Under the pieces are notes generated by a model. The model saw nothing but the letters and a program-made list of their open reading frames with translations, was not told where the DNA came from and did no database searches. Shown here in pieces: positions 25,776 to 33,366 of a stretch of DNA of 43,335 bases (the first letter of the stretch is position 1; each line of letters begins with the position of its first letter). The translations under genes were made by a program, and so were the position numbers. The DNA comes from a virus: positions 1 through 43,335 of the IMG/VR virus record IMGVR_UViG_3300010389_000035; one strand, written 5' to 3'.

Positions 25776-25985
25776 AATGTAGCAGTAGTGATCAGCGTTT
25801 TTAGAGTGGATCCGAATCGCGAATTTATCTACGAGCGGTATGCTCGTCAAATTTCCAGCTGTGAAGACACGAAGGAACTGCAAGAATTGGCCTGCAAGTT
25901 CCTTCGCCTTTACTTAACGCAACAAGAAGTTGTGGAAGGTCTAATCAAAAGGGGCTGGCTACCCGACGACCCTGTATTGCGTTGA
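25767..25985 (+). CDS. Rightward small helical protein inside the leftward block
   Basis: 72 residues (MNHNVAVVISVFRVDPNREF, then IYERYARQISSCEDTKELQE and LACKFLRLYLTQQEVVEGLI). A strong ribosome site GGAG lies five bases before the ATG. It fills the gap between two leftward genes exactly, overlapping both by a few bases, so it is not a shadow. The second half predicts a helical hairpin of the size and pattern of NblA-type phycobilisome-degradation proteins, but key NblA residues cannot be confirmed by eye. It is the only rightward gene in about 10 kb, so it needs its own promoter or read-through of an antisense transcript. Confidence 0.65.
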   Translation: MNHNVAVVISVFRVDPNREFIYERYARQISSCEDTKELQELACKFLRLYLTQQEVVEGLIKRGWLPDDPVLR

Positions 25986-26279
25986 CAGCCGTCTGGCGGT
26001 TTCAGCACGAGCATTCTTGTTGTTGCTTACTTGCACAGCAGTCTCCTTGAAACAAGCACGCTTTGTTTCTGTAGGAATGCAGTTAAGCATCTTTTCGATC
26101 TTGAATTGTAAAAACTCTTCATCTTCGGTTGGGTCTTCGCAGCCATGCCGTGCAGCTTGCACAGCGTTGGATAGAGAACTAATAGCCCAGTAACAAAATG
26201 CCGGGGACTCCAGTAGGTCTCTCAACAGGATCTTTTCAGAAGCGACAAGCACTTTGTCTGGCACGTCAAATGTAGGCAT
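25959..26279 (-). CDS. Helical protein of 106 residues, unknown function
   Basis: MPTFDVPDKVLVASEKILLR, then SPAFCYWAISSLSNAVQAAR and EEFLQFKIEKMLNCI. Entirely helical. It overlaps tail-to-tail with the rightward gene ending at 25985. No domain is recognised. Confidence 0.55.
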   Translation of the reverse strand: MPTFDVPDKVLVASEKILLRDLLESPAFCYWAISSLSNAVQAARHGCEDPTEDEEFLQFKIEKMLNCIPTETKRACFKETAVQVSNNKNARAETARRLSTQYRVVG

Positions 26280-26320
26280 GATTTTGATTAGTAGTAGTAA
26301 AGTAGTGGACCGCTAGAATC

Positions 26321-26845
26321 CTACACGAAGTCCTCGTCAAAGTCACCAGCCAAGAATTTATTTATTAATTTCTTCAAAAAGTACGTCCTTTTTACATCCA
26401 TAGCGTCCAACTTTGCATCCATACGCTCCACCAAATTTGAAGGCATATTGCTAACGGTAAAGGTTTGTTTTTGCGTTGGTGCAGGCGCGAGTAACTGCAC
26501 TTTTTTGTTTTCCGGTTTAAAAGTGTTAATAAGCGTACCAAAAGCCTTGCCGTCGTATCTTGTAGATGGCTGCTGAGCAAGCACCTTAATGGTAGTACCA
26601 GGCTGAAGACTAGATAAAGTTTTATGTTGCTCCTGAATAGGCATATCACTATCGCAATAACAACGCATAGTAGTAGCAGGACTATTTAAGCGGTCATATA
26701 TTTCTGGCGACGGATTTATAATTGTGCCTTCAACAAACGGACGTTTACCAGTATCAGCAGCAGCAAAAGTTACACAAACTTCAACAGGAAGGCTAGCTGC
26801 GTATCTAGCCAGCTTGAAATTAAGTTCAGTTTCTTGTGACAGCAT
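26321..26845 (-). CDS. Protein of 174 residues, unknown function
   Basis: It has a beta-rich N-terminal and middle part (PVEVCVTFAAADTGKRPFVE; SLQPGTTIKVLAQQPSTRYD), then a Gln/Pro linker and a C-terminal helical domain (NLVERMDAKLDAMDVKRTYF, LKKLINKFLAGDFDEDFV). The acidic tail DFDEDFV resembles those of phage SSB-like proteins, but no OB-fold can be proved by eye. It lies directly downstream of the primase-helicase. Confidence 0.55.
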   Translation of the reverse strand: MLSQETELNFKLARYAASLPVEVCVTFAAADTGKRPFVEGTIINPSPEIYDRLNSPATTMRCYCDSDMPIQEQHKTLSSLQPGTTIKVLAQQPSTRYDGKAFGTLINTFKPENKKVQLLAPAPTQKQTFTVSNMPSNLVERMDAKLDAMDVKRTYFLKKLINKFLAGDFDEDFV

Positions 26846-26890
26846 GTGAAGGCTGGTTAGGCCCTCACATACTACACAGACAAACCTAGG

Positions 26891-29287
26891 TCAGTCGGAC
26901 CACTTGTCCCAAGCCGCATTCATCAGAGCGTCCGATTCTTCCTTGGTACGATCCATTTCCCTCGCGCGGGGATATTGCCCTGAGTGTCCAGTATGGGCAG
27001 AACCCGCACCAGCACTGGGCTCTGAGGCTGGACAGCCCCCTATATCAGCTGCAATGTGTCCAGGCTCGGCATCCGCACCTAAATCAAGGCTGGACACTTC
27101 TTCCGTTTCTGGGGTGCTGTCCACCCTGAGATTCGTTCCAGTGGAAGGGTTTTCCTTGGGTGGACACACATACGCAACCTCTCCACACGCGAGTACAGCC
27201 TGGTACGTCTTTTTTCCGTACCTACCAGTTCCTGAAATCTCAGAAATAAGGCCGCGCTTCACCAGCCGTTGGAGCGACTTCTGAATGGCGGCAGTTTTTC
27301 CACCCACCACTGGATCGGAATTGAGGTCTGTATTGGAAAAAGCACGGGGGTGACCAACACGAAGCCTCTGGAGCACCTTGTCAGTGACGCTGGAAGGCGA
27401 TGTATTGCTGTCATCGACCTCTGGGGTGAAATCAGCCACAGAGAAGCTCAGGTCGTCTTCCTGGCGCATGATGAGCGCCGTACCGGAACGACCAGACCGA
27501 GACTTCTCAATCGTGATGATCCGGCTGTGAGCTGGGGCGGAACCTTTTTCCACGTCCTCTTTGCTGGGTTTACGGAGAGACCATGTTTCGTCCACAGCAT
27601 CCCGAATGGCAGAAGTGCCACGAAATCCACCCTGCTTGTTGGCGTGGTGAATGATCAGGATGGTTGTTGCAGGGAACAGCACTCCGTTATTCCTGGTCAA
27701 CCAATACAACGGCGTCGCAAAATCAGATTTGTTTTCATCAAATGCCCTACCACCAGAGCAACCGATCAGCGAGTCAATAACAACAAGCTTGGGCTGCACT
27801 TTTTCCATCAGCTTGATGAACTGGGCATAACGCTGGAGCGACCAGTCTGTGAGCAACTTGGTGTTGGAGTCCAGCGGATACTCAACTTCTTCGAGTTGCT
27901 CTTTTAGCTGGATGAGTGGCTGGTCACCATTTAGGAGCAGCACAGGGCCTTGCTGGACTGGAACGTGCTTCCCACGGACCACAAAAGGTGCTCCGGTAGC
28001 AATGTGCTTTGCCAAGGTCCAAGCAGACATGGACTTGCCGTCACCACCAGCGCCATAGATCAGAACAACCGAAGGATGCGGGAGCACATCAGGGATCAGG
28101 TATTCACGCTGACCCTCTAAATCTTGGAGCGCAGCCACATCCATAAGCCCCTTAGCGCCTTCAAACTGAATCTGGTCAACAATCAGCTTTTCAAGTGCAA
28201 ATTGGTCCCGATAACCAGCATCAAGGGCCAAGCTATTCAGCTTGAAGTTCATTTCAGCGGGGTTATCTAGCTCCAGATAGGACCGAGCCTTTTCAATTAC
28301 TTCCTCAAAGGACAGCGAAACCCGCTGATAGAAAACAGGCTTGGCTTCAACTTCATCAACAATTGCGCCGCAGTTATCACGGGTGAAGCGTTGCCGTTCT
28401 GGGTCGTAATGATCGGCCAGCCGGATAAGGCTTCCAAAGCCCAAACCGCCTTGGGACTTAAAACCATTTTCCCAGCGACTTAGGCAAGGATCTTTGCCAT
28501 CAGCCCAGTCATCTTCATATTCAGAATCCTGGAGCGACCATTCACGCCACAGGTTGAGACCTTCGTCACCAGGCAGGTCGGACTGGAGCATTGCCCCGAT
28601 CTGCCACCAAAGCTGTTCAGAGCCCCGGCCTTGTGGCTGAATGACGGACAAACAGGATTGAGCAATGGCGATGCGTTCTTCGGTGGAACGCATTGACCAG
28701 CGGCCATCACGGACTGATTTAGTAACTTTCTTGTCGTTCTTGGCCTTGAACGACTGCTTCATAAGCTCTACAAGCCACCCAGGAGCTTCTGGAACAGCGT
28801 TTAGGTCACCTTCAAGCGTGTATGTACCACCAGCGGGATAGGCACCGTTTAGAAGCCCTTGACGGCCCCACAGAACTTCCCAGCCTTCACCGCTACCGGC
28901 AAGGCTGATGTCTGAAACTTCAGTCCAAAGTTCGGATGGAACGCTAAACAGAAACTTTGCAGCCGCTTTCTTGGGCGATGTAATGCGTGGAGCCTTGGCT
29001 AGGTCTTTGCCCCACTTGGACTCAACAGCGCCAAGGTTGGCATCAACGTCAAGGATCACCAGACCTTCAGAGCGTGGTCCGGTAAAGACACCAACAGCCT
29101 GGAACTTTTCGGGCTCACGTTCAATGACCATCGCCGTGGCTTCGGGCGACATCTTGTCGTGGTGCGCCCTACCAAGCGGATTTTTGCCACAGGCTTCACC
29201 GCCTTTCGGCATTGGAACGCCTTTTTTGTAGATCGGCGCTGTTGCCCACTGGTTCGGCAAAGACCGAACAAACGACAGCAGATTCAT
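26891..29287 (-). CDS. Primase-polymerase / RepA-like helicase fusion
   Basis: 798 residues. The N-terminus is a bifunctional primase/polymerase (AEP type) with VILDVDANLG (D80, D82) and WEVLWGRQGLLNGAYP near 145. A PriCT-2-like region near 215-320 (CLSVIQPQGRGSEQLWWQIG) follows. The AAA/RecA helicase core has Walker A GAGGDGKS near 410 and Walker B LVVIDSLIG near 500. The C-terminal part has a winged-helix-like stretch (LQRLVKRGLISEISGTGRYG) and a Ser/Glu-rich tail. It primes and unwinds DNA for the family A polymerase. AGGAG lies eight bases before the ATG. It is the first gene of the leftward block. Confidence 0.93.
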   Translation of the reverse strand: MNLLSFVRSLPNQWATAPIYKKGVPMPKGGEACGKNPLGRAHHDKMSPEATAMVIEREPEKFQAVGVFTGPRSEGLVILDVDANLGAVESKWGKDLAKAPRITSPKKAAAKFLFSVPSELWTEVSDISLAGSGEGWEVLWGRQGLLNGAYPAGGTYTLEGDLNAVPEAPGWLVELMKQSFKAKNDKKVTKSVRDGRWSMRSTEERIAIAQSCLSVIQPQGRGSEQLWWQIGAMLQSDLPGDEGLNLWREWSLQDSEYEDDWADGKDPCLSRWENGFKSQGGLGFGSLIRLADHYDPERQRFTRDNCGAIVDEVEAKPVFYQRVSLSFEEVIEKARSYLELDNPAEMNFKLNSLALDAGYRDQFALEKLIVDQIQFEGAKGLMDVAALQDLEGQREYLIPDVLPHPSVVLIYGAGGDGKSMSAWTLAKHIATGAPFVVRGKHVPVQQGPVLLLNGDQPLIQLKEQLEEVEYPLDSNTKLLTDWSLQRYAQFIKLMEKVQPKLVVIDSLIGCSGGRAFDENKSDFATPLYWLTRNNGVLFPATTILIIHHANKQGGFRGTSAIRDAVDETWSLRKPSKEDVEKGSAPAHSRIITIEKSRSGRSGTALIMRQEDDLSFSVADFTPEVDDSNTSPSSVTDKVLQRLRVGHPRAFSNTDLNSDPVVGGKTAAIQKSLQRLVKRGLISEISGTGRYGKKTYQAVLACGEVAYVCPPKENPSTGTNLRVDSTPETEEVSSLDLGADAEPGHIAADIGGCPASEPSAGAGSAHTGHSGQYPRAREMDRTKEESDALMNAAWDKWSD

Positions 29288-29318
29288 TTGCTAAACTCCT
29301 ACAGGGAAACACGGATAC

Positions 29319-29349
29319 GCGCCCTAGAGTCTGACCAACTCTGGGGCGC
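29319..29349 (-). promoter_or_regulatory. Long leader hairpin upstream of primase-helicase
   Basis: GCGCCCTAGAGT - CTGACCA - ACTCTGGGGCGC forms a 12-bp stem with one G-T pair. It lies 32 bases before the primase ATG in the divergent spacer. On the rightward strand it is followed by TTTT and could terminate stray rightward transcription; on the leftward transcript it would be a leader structure next to the ribosome site. Confidence 0.6.
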
Positions 29350-29385
29350 TTTTCATTGTAGCGGAGCTGTCCACCCTCATCAGTG

Positions 29386-29394
29386 TGCTATATT
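29386..29394 (+). promoter_or_regulatory. Extended -10 promoter candidate (TGCTATATT)
   Basis: A TGn extended -10 element with TATATT, 44 bases before the ATG at 29438, in the divergent spacer between the leftward replication block and the rightward ssDNA-binding-like gene. No good -35 is visible, as is usual for extended -10 promoters. Confidence 0.45.
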
Positions 29395-29437
29395 TGCGGA
29401 GCACAGGGCATTTCTAGCCCACAGCTAAAGCCATTCA

Positions 29438-30016
29438 ATGGGTTTCCTAAAGAACAAAGAGGCCGTTTTAGGCGGCGCAGGCGGCGGTTATCTAAACCCC
29501 AGCAAGATCCAGGCAGGCAGCCAGGTTCGTTTTGCGCTACTCGCCGAAGAGCCACTCGAATTTTATGAGTGCTGGGGCGAAGCTACAGACGGCAGCGTCA
29601 GGCCATTCCGTTTTCTTGACGATCCATCACCCGCTGATGTTGAGCAGGAAATGGGGCCAGGCTATTCACGCCGCATGAACCGTGAAGGCACTGGACCGGA
29701 AGCAGTCAAGTTTGCGATTGCTGTGCCCTGCTACAGCCACGAATCAAGAACCATTCAAGTTCTGAGCATCACCCAGAAGTCGATCATCAAGGAATTTGAC
29801 AGCCTTTCCCAAATGGAAGACTACGAAAACTTGATGGAATGGGACTTTGTTTTGAGCAAGGAAGGCTCAGGACTGAACACGGAGTACACGTTGCGGCCTG
29901 TACCCCGGAAGAGCAGCCAAGCGGTACTGGATAAGGCATGGCAAGCAGCACTAGATGCTGGCTTTGACATCACCAGGCTGATTGCTGGTGGTAATCCATT
30001 CAAGGAAGCTGCCTAG
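29438..30016 (+). CDS. Putative single-stranded DNA-binding protein
   Basis: 192 residues. The central part is beta-rich and fits an OB-fold-like pattern (AVKFAIAVPCYSHESRTIQV, LSITQKSIIKEFDSL, WDFVLSKEGSGLNTEYTLRP). It begins with a Gly-rich segment (LGGAGGGYLNPSKIQAGSQV). Such proteins near phage primase and recombination nuclease genes usually bind ssDNA. It is divergent from the primase-helicase and has its own terminator, as expected for a product needed in large amounts. Evidence is by fold pattern and position only. Confidence 0.55.
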   Translation: MGFLKNKEAVLGGAGGGYLNPSKIQAGSQVRFALLAEEPLEFYECWGEATDGSVRPFRFLDDPSPADVEQEMGPGYSRRMNREGTGPEAVKFAIAVPCYSHESRTIQVLSITQKSIIKEFDSLSQMEDYENLMEWDFVLSKEGSGLNTEYTLRPVPRKSSQAVLDKAWQAALDAGFDITRLIAGGNPFKEAA

Positions 30017-30028
30017 CACCTAACAAGT

Positions 30029-30069
30029 CCCCGTGTTCCTATGGCACGGGGCTTTTTATTGGCTATAGT
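30029..30069 (+). terminator. Terminator followed by TATAGT candidate promoter
   Basis: CCCCGTG (30029-30035), a 9-base loop, CACGGGG (30045-30051), then CTTTTT. It is followed at 30064-30069 by TATAGT in the same TTTTTATTGGCTATAGT arrangement as at 1303-1325. It would end the ssDNA-binding-like transcript and restart transcription for the nuclease operon. Confidence 0.75.
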
Positions 30070-30091
30070 AAATATGGGAAAGAGTATTTTA

Positions 30092-30244
30092 ATGTCTCCA
30101 CAGGAACAAGTACAAGCGCAGCGAGAACGGCAGAATAGGCTGGAACGTATGTACATGGACGATGGCCGAGACGACCCCAAGCATCCATACCACAGCTTGT
30201 TCACCGGACTCGGTGAAGGTACCGGAAACAAAAATAGTGACTGA
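30092..30244 (+). CDS. Small protein of 50 residues, unknown
   Basis: ATG at 30092 (MSPQEQVQAQRERQNRLERM) follows an AAAGAG ribosome site and stands behind the candidate -10 at 30064. The earlier ATG at 30074 would lie almost at the transcript start. Strongly helical and charged, ending GNKNSD. Function unknown. Confidence 0.5.
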   Translation: MSPQEQVQAQRERQNRLERMYMDDGRDDPKHPYHSLFTGLGEGTGNKNSD

Positions 30245-30368
30245 ACCCGACTCGATGGTACGTATCACGGTCGGCGATAAGGTGGGTTGGGTTAGTTCAT
30301 ATCACTTAATAGTCCCGAAGGAAAATCAGCTTATAAACGCATGGCTAGCCAAACACAGGAAAAGCTGA
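30237..30368 (+). CDS. Small protein of 43 residues, unknown
   Basis: The GTG at 30237 overlaps the previous stop; an ATG at 30255 is also possible. The peptide DSMVRITVGDKVGWVSSYHL, then IVPKENQLINAWLAKHRKS, looks like a small SH3-like barrel plus a helix. It overlaps the nuclease start by 28 bases. Confidence 0.45.
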   Translation: MTEPDSMVRITVGDKVGWVSSYHLIVPKENQLINAWLAKHRKS

Positions 30369-31165
30369 ATAACCTAGGTAGAAATACCCTGGTACGTGAT
30401 GATTCTGGCCCTTTCCGCGTGTATCGGGATGACGCTGGCAGCGTTTTTCACAGTGTTACGCACATCCTCAAAGAAACGGCACCCGAATGGCAACAACAAG
30501 CCCTGGAACGGTGGCTCACTAGACCGACTGCTACAGAAGACCGAGACATGGCTGCAAAGCGTGGAACGCTTGCCCACGATCACGCGGAACGTCTACTACG
30601 AGTCACCAGAAAACTCGCCATCCAAACCGCCAAAAAACGAAAAAGCCTAAAAGACAACAAGGAGGGCCTGGAACGTTGCCCACCAGCCATCACCAGCTGG
30701 GCCCTCGATAAAGCCATTCAAAGCGCACCTAGGGTTGCCTGGAGCGCATCAGGCTATGCCCGTGGCCTACGTGGCTGGATCGAATCCAACCTTGCCGCCA
30801 TTCATGCAATCGAGTTCAGTGTCCGGCATCCGCTTGGATTTGCTGGAACGGCAGACGCCCTGCTGGAGGTAAAAGACCGGAAAGGGCTATATGTAGTGGA
30901 CTGGAAGACCAGCGTCCGCGAAAGAAACGAAGACATGTTACAAAACTACATAGACCAATGCGGTGCATACTCGCTGGGACTACGTGAAATGACCGGCATA
31001 CAAGCAGCTGGAGCGTTAATCGTGGTGGCACGCCGCACCGGAGCCCCACAAGTTCGCGAGCTATCCGCATTAGAGCTGATCGGCGCTGAAACGCGATTCA
31101 AAGAAAGGGTGGAACGTTATTTCTCGGGCCTGGCGGCCCTCGAAAACGCCATTCATCAGGAATAG
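30341..31165 (+). CDS. PD-(D/E)XK exonuclease (RecB/Cas4-like)
   Basis: 274 residues. AAKRGTLAHDHAERLL carries the N-terminal His, GTADA gives D172, VVDWKTS gives D187 and K189, and QCGAY (206-210) is the QxxxY motif: the complete RecB-family nuclease core. Phage members work in recombination, DNA degradation or end processing. It is coupled to two small upstream genes. The gene carries six of the TGGAACG heptamers, all on the coding strand. Confidence 0.88.
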   Translation: MASQTQEKLNNLGRNTLVRDDSGPFRVYRDDAGSVFHSVTHILKETAPEWQQQALERWLTRPTATEDRDMAAKRGTLAHDHAERLLRVTRKLAIQTAKKRKSLKDNKEGLERCPPAITSWALDKAIQSAPRVAWSASGYARGLRGWIESNLAAIHAIEFSVRHPLGFAGTADALLEVKDRKGLYVVDWKTSVRERNEDMLQNYIDQCGAYSLGLREMTGIQAAGALIVVARRTGAPQVRELSALELIGAETRFKERVERYFSGLAALENAIHQE

Positions 31166-31338
31166 CAGGACGCTAAAAATTCGCCTTTACCTAGATCGCC
31201 GCACACAAGCGGCCAGGGCCGGATTTGCCATTCAAGCAGCTGGAACGTGTCACCACATGCCGCCAGCGCACAGCGGGTCGCGTGATGCACCGACGTGGAT
31301 ATTACGAAATATTTCGTGGTGGTTCGTCCATCGCCCAT
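31156..31338 (-). CDS. Possible small protein of 60 residues
   Basis: MGDGRTTTKYFVISTSVHHA, then a segment with LLEWQIRPWPLVCGDLG. The composition looks protein-like and it could be the second gene of a short leftward unit after 31446-31811. It converges with the nuclease gene (10-base overlap). No ribosome site is visible and no family is recognised. If it is not a gene, 31166-31445 is a 280-base spacer with hairpins. Confidence 0.35.
   Translation of the reverse strand: MGDGRTTTKYFVISTSVHHATRCALAACGDTFQLLEWQIRPWPLVCGDLGKGEFLASCYS
31304..31317. repeat. 14-bp perfect palindrome
   Basis: ACGAAATATTTCGT, a perfect dyad in the spacer or inside the putative small gene. It could be an operator site. 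No second copy was seen. Confidence 0.5.
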
Positions 31339-31414
31339 GGTGAGCAGCACTAAACGCGGGCACGCAAAAAAGCCGTGCGTTCTGGTGCTTTGCATCAGCG
31401 CAAAAATTTAGGGA

Positions 31415-31439
31415 GCCAGCCCCTAGGTTAGGAGCTGGC
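31415..31439 (-). terminator. Hairpin downstream of leftward HTH gene
   Basis: GCCAGC-C-CCTA-GGT-TAGG-A-GCTGGC makes a long stem with one mismatch and a 3-base loop, seven bases beyond the end of the leftward gene at 31446. On the leftward strand an ATTTTT run follows about ten bases later. It is probably a terminator or mRNA end structure. Confidence 0.5.
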
Positions 31440-31445
31440 ACGGTG

Positions 31446-31811
31446 TCAAGCGTGCGGCGATTGCAGGGGGGATATTTTTTCGTGTTTCAAGCCGCGCCAA
31501 GCGCGGGCCTTGTCCATGGATTGAACCAGCTTGGCCATGGCTGGAACGTCTCCACTTGCGGCGGCAATGTTGAAATGGTGCTGAAGCGTGGCGAGAATCG
31601 AAAGCGGTTCCAGGTCTTGCTCGGATTCTGCTGGTCCGTCATCGCTGGAATCAATTGTTTGCTGTGCTTGACGGATAGCGTCATAACTGACGGATCGGCT
31701 GATATGGAACCGGACAGATGCCATGGTTGCCGCGCTGGAATGGGTGATCCCGGATTCCAGCCATCCCCGGATGACTGACTGGCGTTGCTCGATTTCTGCT
31801 TTGGTTGCCAT
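31446..31811 (-). CDS. Helix-turn-helix protein, small-terminase-like or regulator
   Basis: 121 residues from the ATG at 31811 (MATKAEIEQRQSVIRGWLES); the longer open frame upstream looks non-coding. The first 60 residues fit a DNA-binding HTH (GITHSSAATMASVRFHISRS, VSYDAIRQAQQ). The C-terminal half (LATLQHHFNIAAASGDVPAM, AKLVQSMDKARAWRG) resembles the helical oligomerisation part of small terminases and of the protein at 35091. It is transcribed opposite to terminase. It could be a second TerS or a regulator of the late region. Confidence 0.55.
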   Translation of the reverse strand: MATKAEIEQRQSVIRGWLESGITHSSAATMASVRFHISRSVSYDAIRQAQQTIDSSDDGPAESEQDLEPLSILATLQHHFNIAAASGDVPAMAKLVQSMDKARAWRGLKHEKISPLQSPHA

Positions 31812-31958
31812 GGTGTGGCGAGACTGTACGAAAGCACAATAAACGAGATTTTCCGGACTTGCAAGACAATTGGCGAATGTTGGCGCTTTTCGAGTTTGGG
31901 GGTTGCGGTTCCTTCTATTGTGTGAGAGGATTAGCGGGAACCCCACCCAAGGGCAATT

Positions 31959-32225
31959 ATGCGAACAACTAAGCACCACCTAGAAGGATCCCTACAAACT
32001 CTAAACGAGATGCTGGGCCGTCCCGATAGTCCTTATGTTGACGGCAAGCCGGTCTCTGGCTGCATTTCTTACGAGAGCTGGAGTGGCTCATATTTCATAA
32101 CGGAATCTGAGGGAAGTGGTATCCGTCATTTATCTGACAATGGGACATTGCGAGAAGCCCATGCCTGGGTCTGCGCTGCTATTAGAGGCGTTCAACTAAG
32201 CAAGAACCAAGACTTTAGCCGTTAA
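31959..32225 (+). CDS. Protein of 88 residues, unknown function
   Basis: MRTTKHHLEGSLQTLNEMLG, then PDSPYVDGKPVSGCISYESW and a C-terminal helix (TLREAHAWVCAAIRGVQL). Compact alpha/beta. It starts the rightward accessory cluster ahead of terminase and is divergent from the HTH gene, with a 147-base spacer. Small proteins of this style are frequent in phage accessory regions, but I know no function. Confidence 0.6.
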   Translation: MRTTKHHLEGSLQTLNEMLGRPDSPYVDGKPVSGCISYESWSGSYFITESEGSGIRHLSDNGTLREAHAWVCAAIRGVQLSKNQDFSR

Positions 32226-32227
32226 GT

Positions 32228-32256
32228 TTGACATTCTGCCGTCTTGCGCCTATTTT
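32228..32256 (+). promoter_or_regulatory. Sigma-70 promoter, TTGACA-17-TATTTT
   Basis: A perfect TTGACA at 32228-32233, a 17-base spacer and TATTTT at 32251-32256. It lies 46 bases before the ATG at 32302 and is the best-matching vegetative promoter seen in the window. It suggests that the genes from 32302 on are read early by unmodified host RNA polymerase. Confidence 0.7.
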
Positions 32257-32301
32257 CTGGGAGCGGAGCTAACCGCACTAAAAACACTACAACTAAAAAC
32301 A

Positions 32302-32589
32302 ATGCAAACCACTACAGCAACGGAAACCACAACCACATTTCGCAATCCTGCGAACTTCCATATTTCATTCCATAGCGTTACAGCGTCTGATCCTTACGGC
32401 GAGGCTGAGCGTCATATTGTCGAGATTGTGCCGGAGGGTGACGCGATCATGGGGTGCTTGGTGCGGATTGTTTCCAGTCTCCAGGATTCGGCCACTGGCT
32501 CGTTTAAGTCTCAGTTGGCTGTTGAGCGGTTGCAACGGCTAGCCGGTGCCATGGGTCTGGAGTACATCGTTAAGTCTGAGGAAGTTTGA
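32302..32589 (+). CDS. Protein of 95 residues, unknown function
   Basis: A Thr-rich start (MQTTTATETTTTFRNPANFH) is followed by an alpha/beta body (RHIVEIVPEGDAIMGCLVRI, LAVERLQRLAGAMGLEYIV). It is expressed from the strong promoter at 32228. Function unknown. Confidence 0.55.
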   Translation: MQTTTATETTTTFRNPANFHISFHSVTASDPYGEAERHIVEIVPEGDAIMGCLVRIVSSLQDSATGSFKSQLAVERLQRLAGAMGLEYIVKSEEV

Positions 32590-32592
32590 ACG

Positions 32593-33024
32593 ATGGAACC
32601 CTTAACTTTGTTTCCGACCCCATCGCAGGATTCGGACTTTTTACAGCTGCACTACGTTAACCACTGCGGTTATCCAGAGGGTGCAACCACTGGTTTGTAT
32701 CTTCACCCTTGGGCCGTACACGATCACATCGGTCTAGCCGCTGAAGTGGAGATTCTGCGCGATCCCTTAGACGATGGTTTCCGCGTCGTGCTTAAGGTCT
32801 ACAGCTGGGCCGTTGCTCCTTTCGGTGATGGTGGAATTAACTGCTTTGATCGCTGGGCGTGTCACGCGCAATGGTGGGAGTCTGGCGAGACACTAAGTAC
32901 CTTCCTTGACGCTGAAGCACTGGCCCTATTTAGCTGGAAGCGTTGGCGCGAGACTGGTAGAGCCGGTTCTTCAGGATTGACGCTGCGAGATGACCTCGAC
33001 AATTGCTTCAATCCTATGGTGTGA
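32593..33024 (+). CDS. Protein of 143 residues, unknown function
   Basis: It starts three bases after the previous stop. Rich in Trp, His and Asp (HPWAVHDHIGLAAEVEILRD, FDRWACHAQWWESGETLSTF). No known motif. Likely an early accessory protein, co-transcribed with the gene at 32302. Confidence 0.55.
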   Translation: MEPLTLFPTPSQDSDFLQLHYVNHCGYPEGATTGLYLHPWAVHDHIGLAAEVEILRDPLDDGFRVVLKVYSWAVAPFGDGGINCFDRWACHAQWWESGETLSTFLDAEALALFSWKRWRETGRAGSSGLTLRDDLDNCFNPMV

Positions 33025-33055
33025 CAGCTTGAGAATTGATTGTTGGGGTTAGGCG

Positions 33056-33083
33056 TTGAAATCCTGCCCCAATGCTCTAATGT
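33056..33083 (+). promoter_or_regulatory. Sigma-70 promoter candidate, TTGAAA-16-TAATGT
   Basis: TTGAAA at 33056-33061, a 16-base spacer and TAATGT at 33078-33083, 43 bases before the ATG at 33126. Confidence 0.5.
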
Positions 33084-33125
33084 ATTAATCAAGCGGGACA
33101 CACACCGCACAACTCAAACTTAAAA

Positions 33126-33311
33126 ATGTCTTCATCACGCTATTTCATCGAGATTTTCCACAGCCCCTACGGCGAGGGATCTCCCGACTGGCACTCTTAC
33201 GACCATGGCACAAGGCAAGCTGCTCTCAGTAATGCTCGCTACTGGAGAGAACAGCTAGGCGCGGACAAAGTTGCTTTGTGGGATCGCTCTCCTACAGAGA
33301 TTAATTTTTGA
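33126..33311 (+). CDS. Small protein of 61 residues, unknown function
   Basis: MSSSRYFIEIFHSPYGEGSP, then a helix (TRQAALSNARYWREQLGADK) and a strand (VALWDRSPTEINF). It has its own candidate promoter and a following hairpin. No family is recognised. Confidence 0.55.
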   Translation: MSSSRYFIEIFHSPYGEGSPDWHSYDHGTRQAALSNARYWREQLGADKVALWDRSPTEINF

Positions 33312-33318
33312 CCTGTAT

Positions 33319-33343
33319 GCGCGCTCACATCGGGCGCGCTTTC
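33319..33343 (+). terminator. GC-rich hairpin with short T-run
   Basis: GCGCGC, a 9-base loop, GCGCGC and TTTC, just after the stop of the 61-residue gene. Probably a terminator of moderate strength. Confidence 0.5.
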
Positions 33344-33366
33344 TGAGATCACGCTCAGCTATCACA

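Noticed and set aside
25767-25985. Naming the rightward small gene nblA
   Set aside because: Only a helical-hairpin pattern is shared; no diagnostic residues could be confirmed by eye.
27269-27907. Rightward open frame of 212 codons opposite the primase-helicase
   Set aside because: Lies fully over a well-supported gene with intact Walker motifs; composition not protein-like.
31250-31441. Additional leftward frame in the 31.2-31.4 kb spacer
   Set aside because: Overlaps the more protein-like 60-residue frame and runs through the hairpin at 31415-31439.
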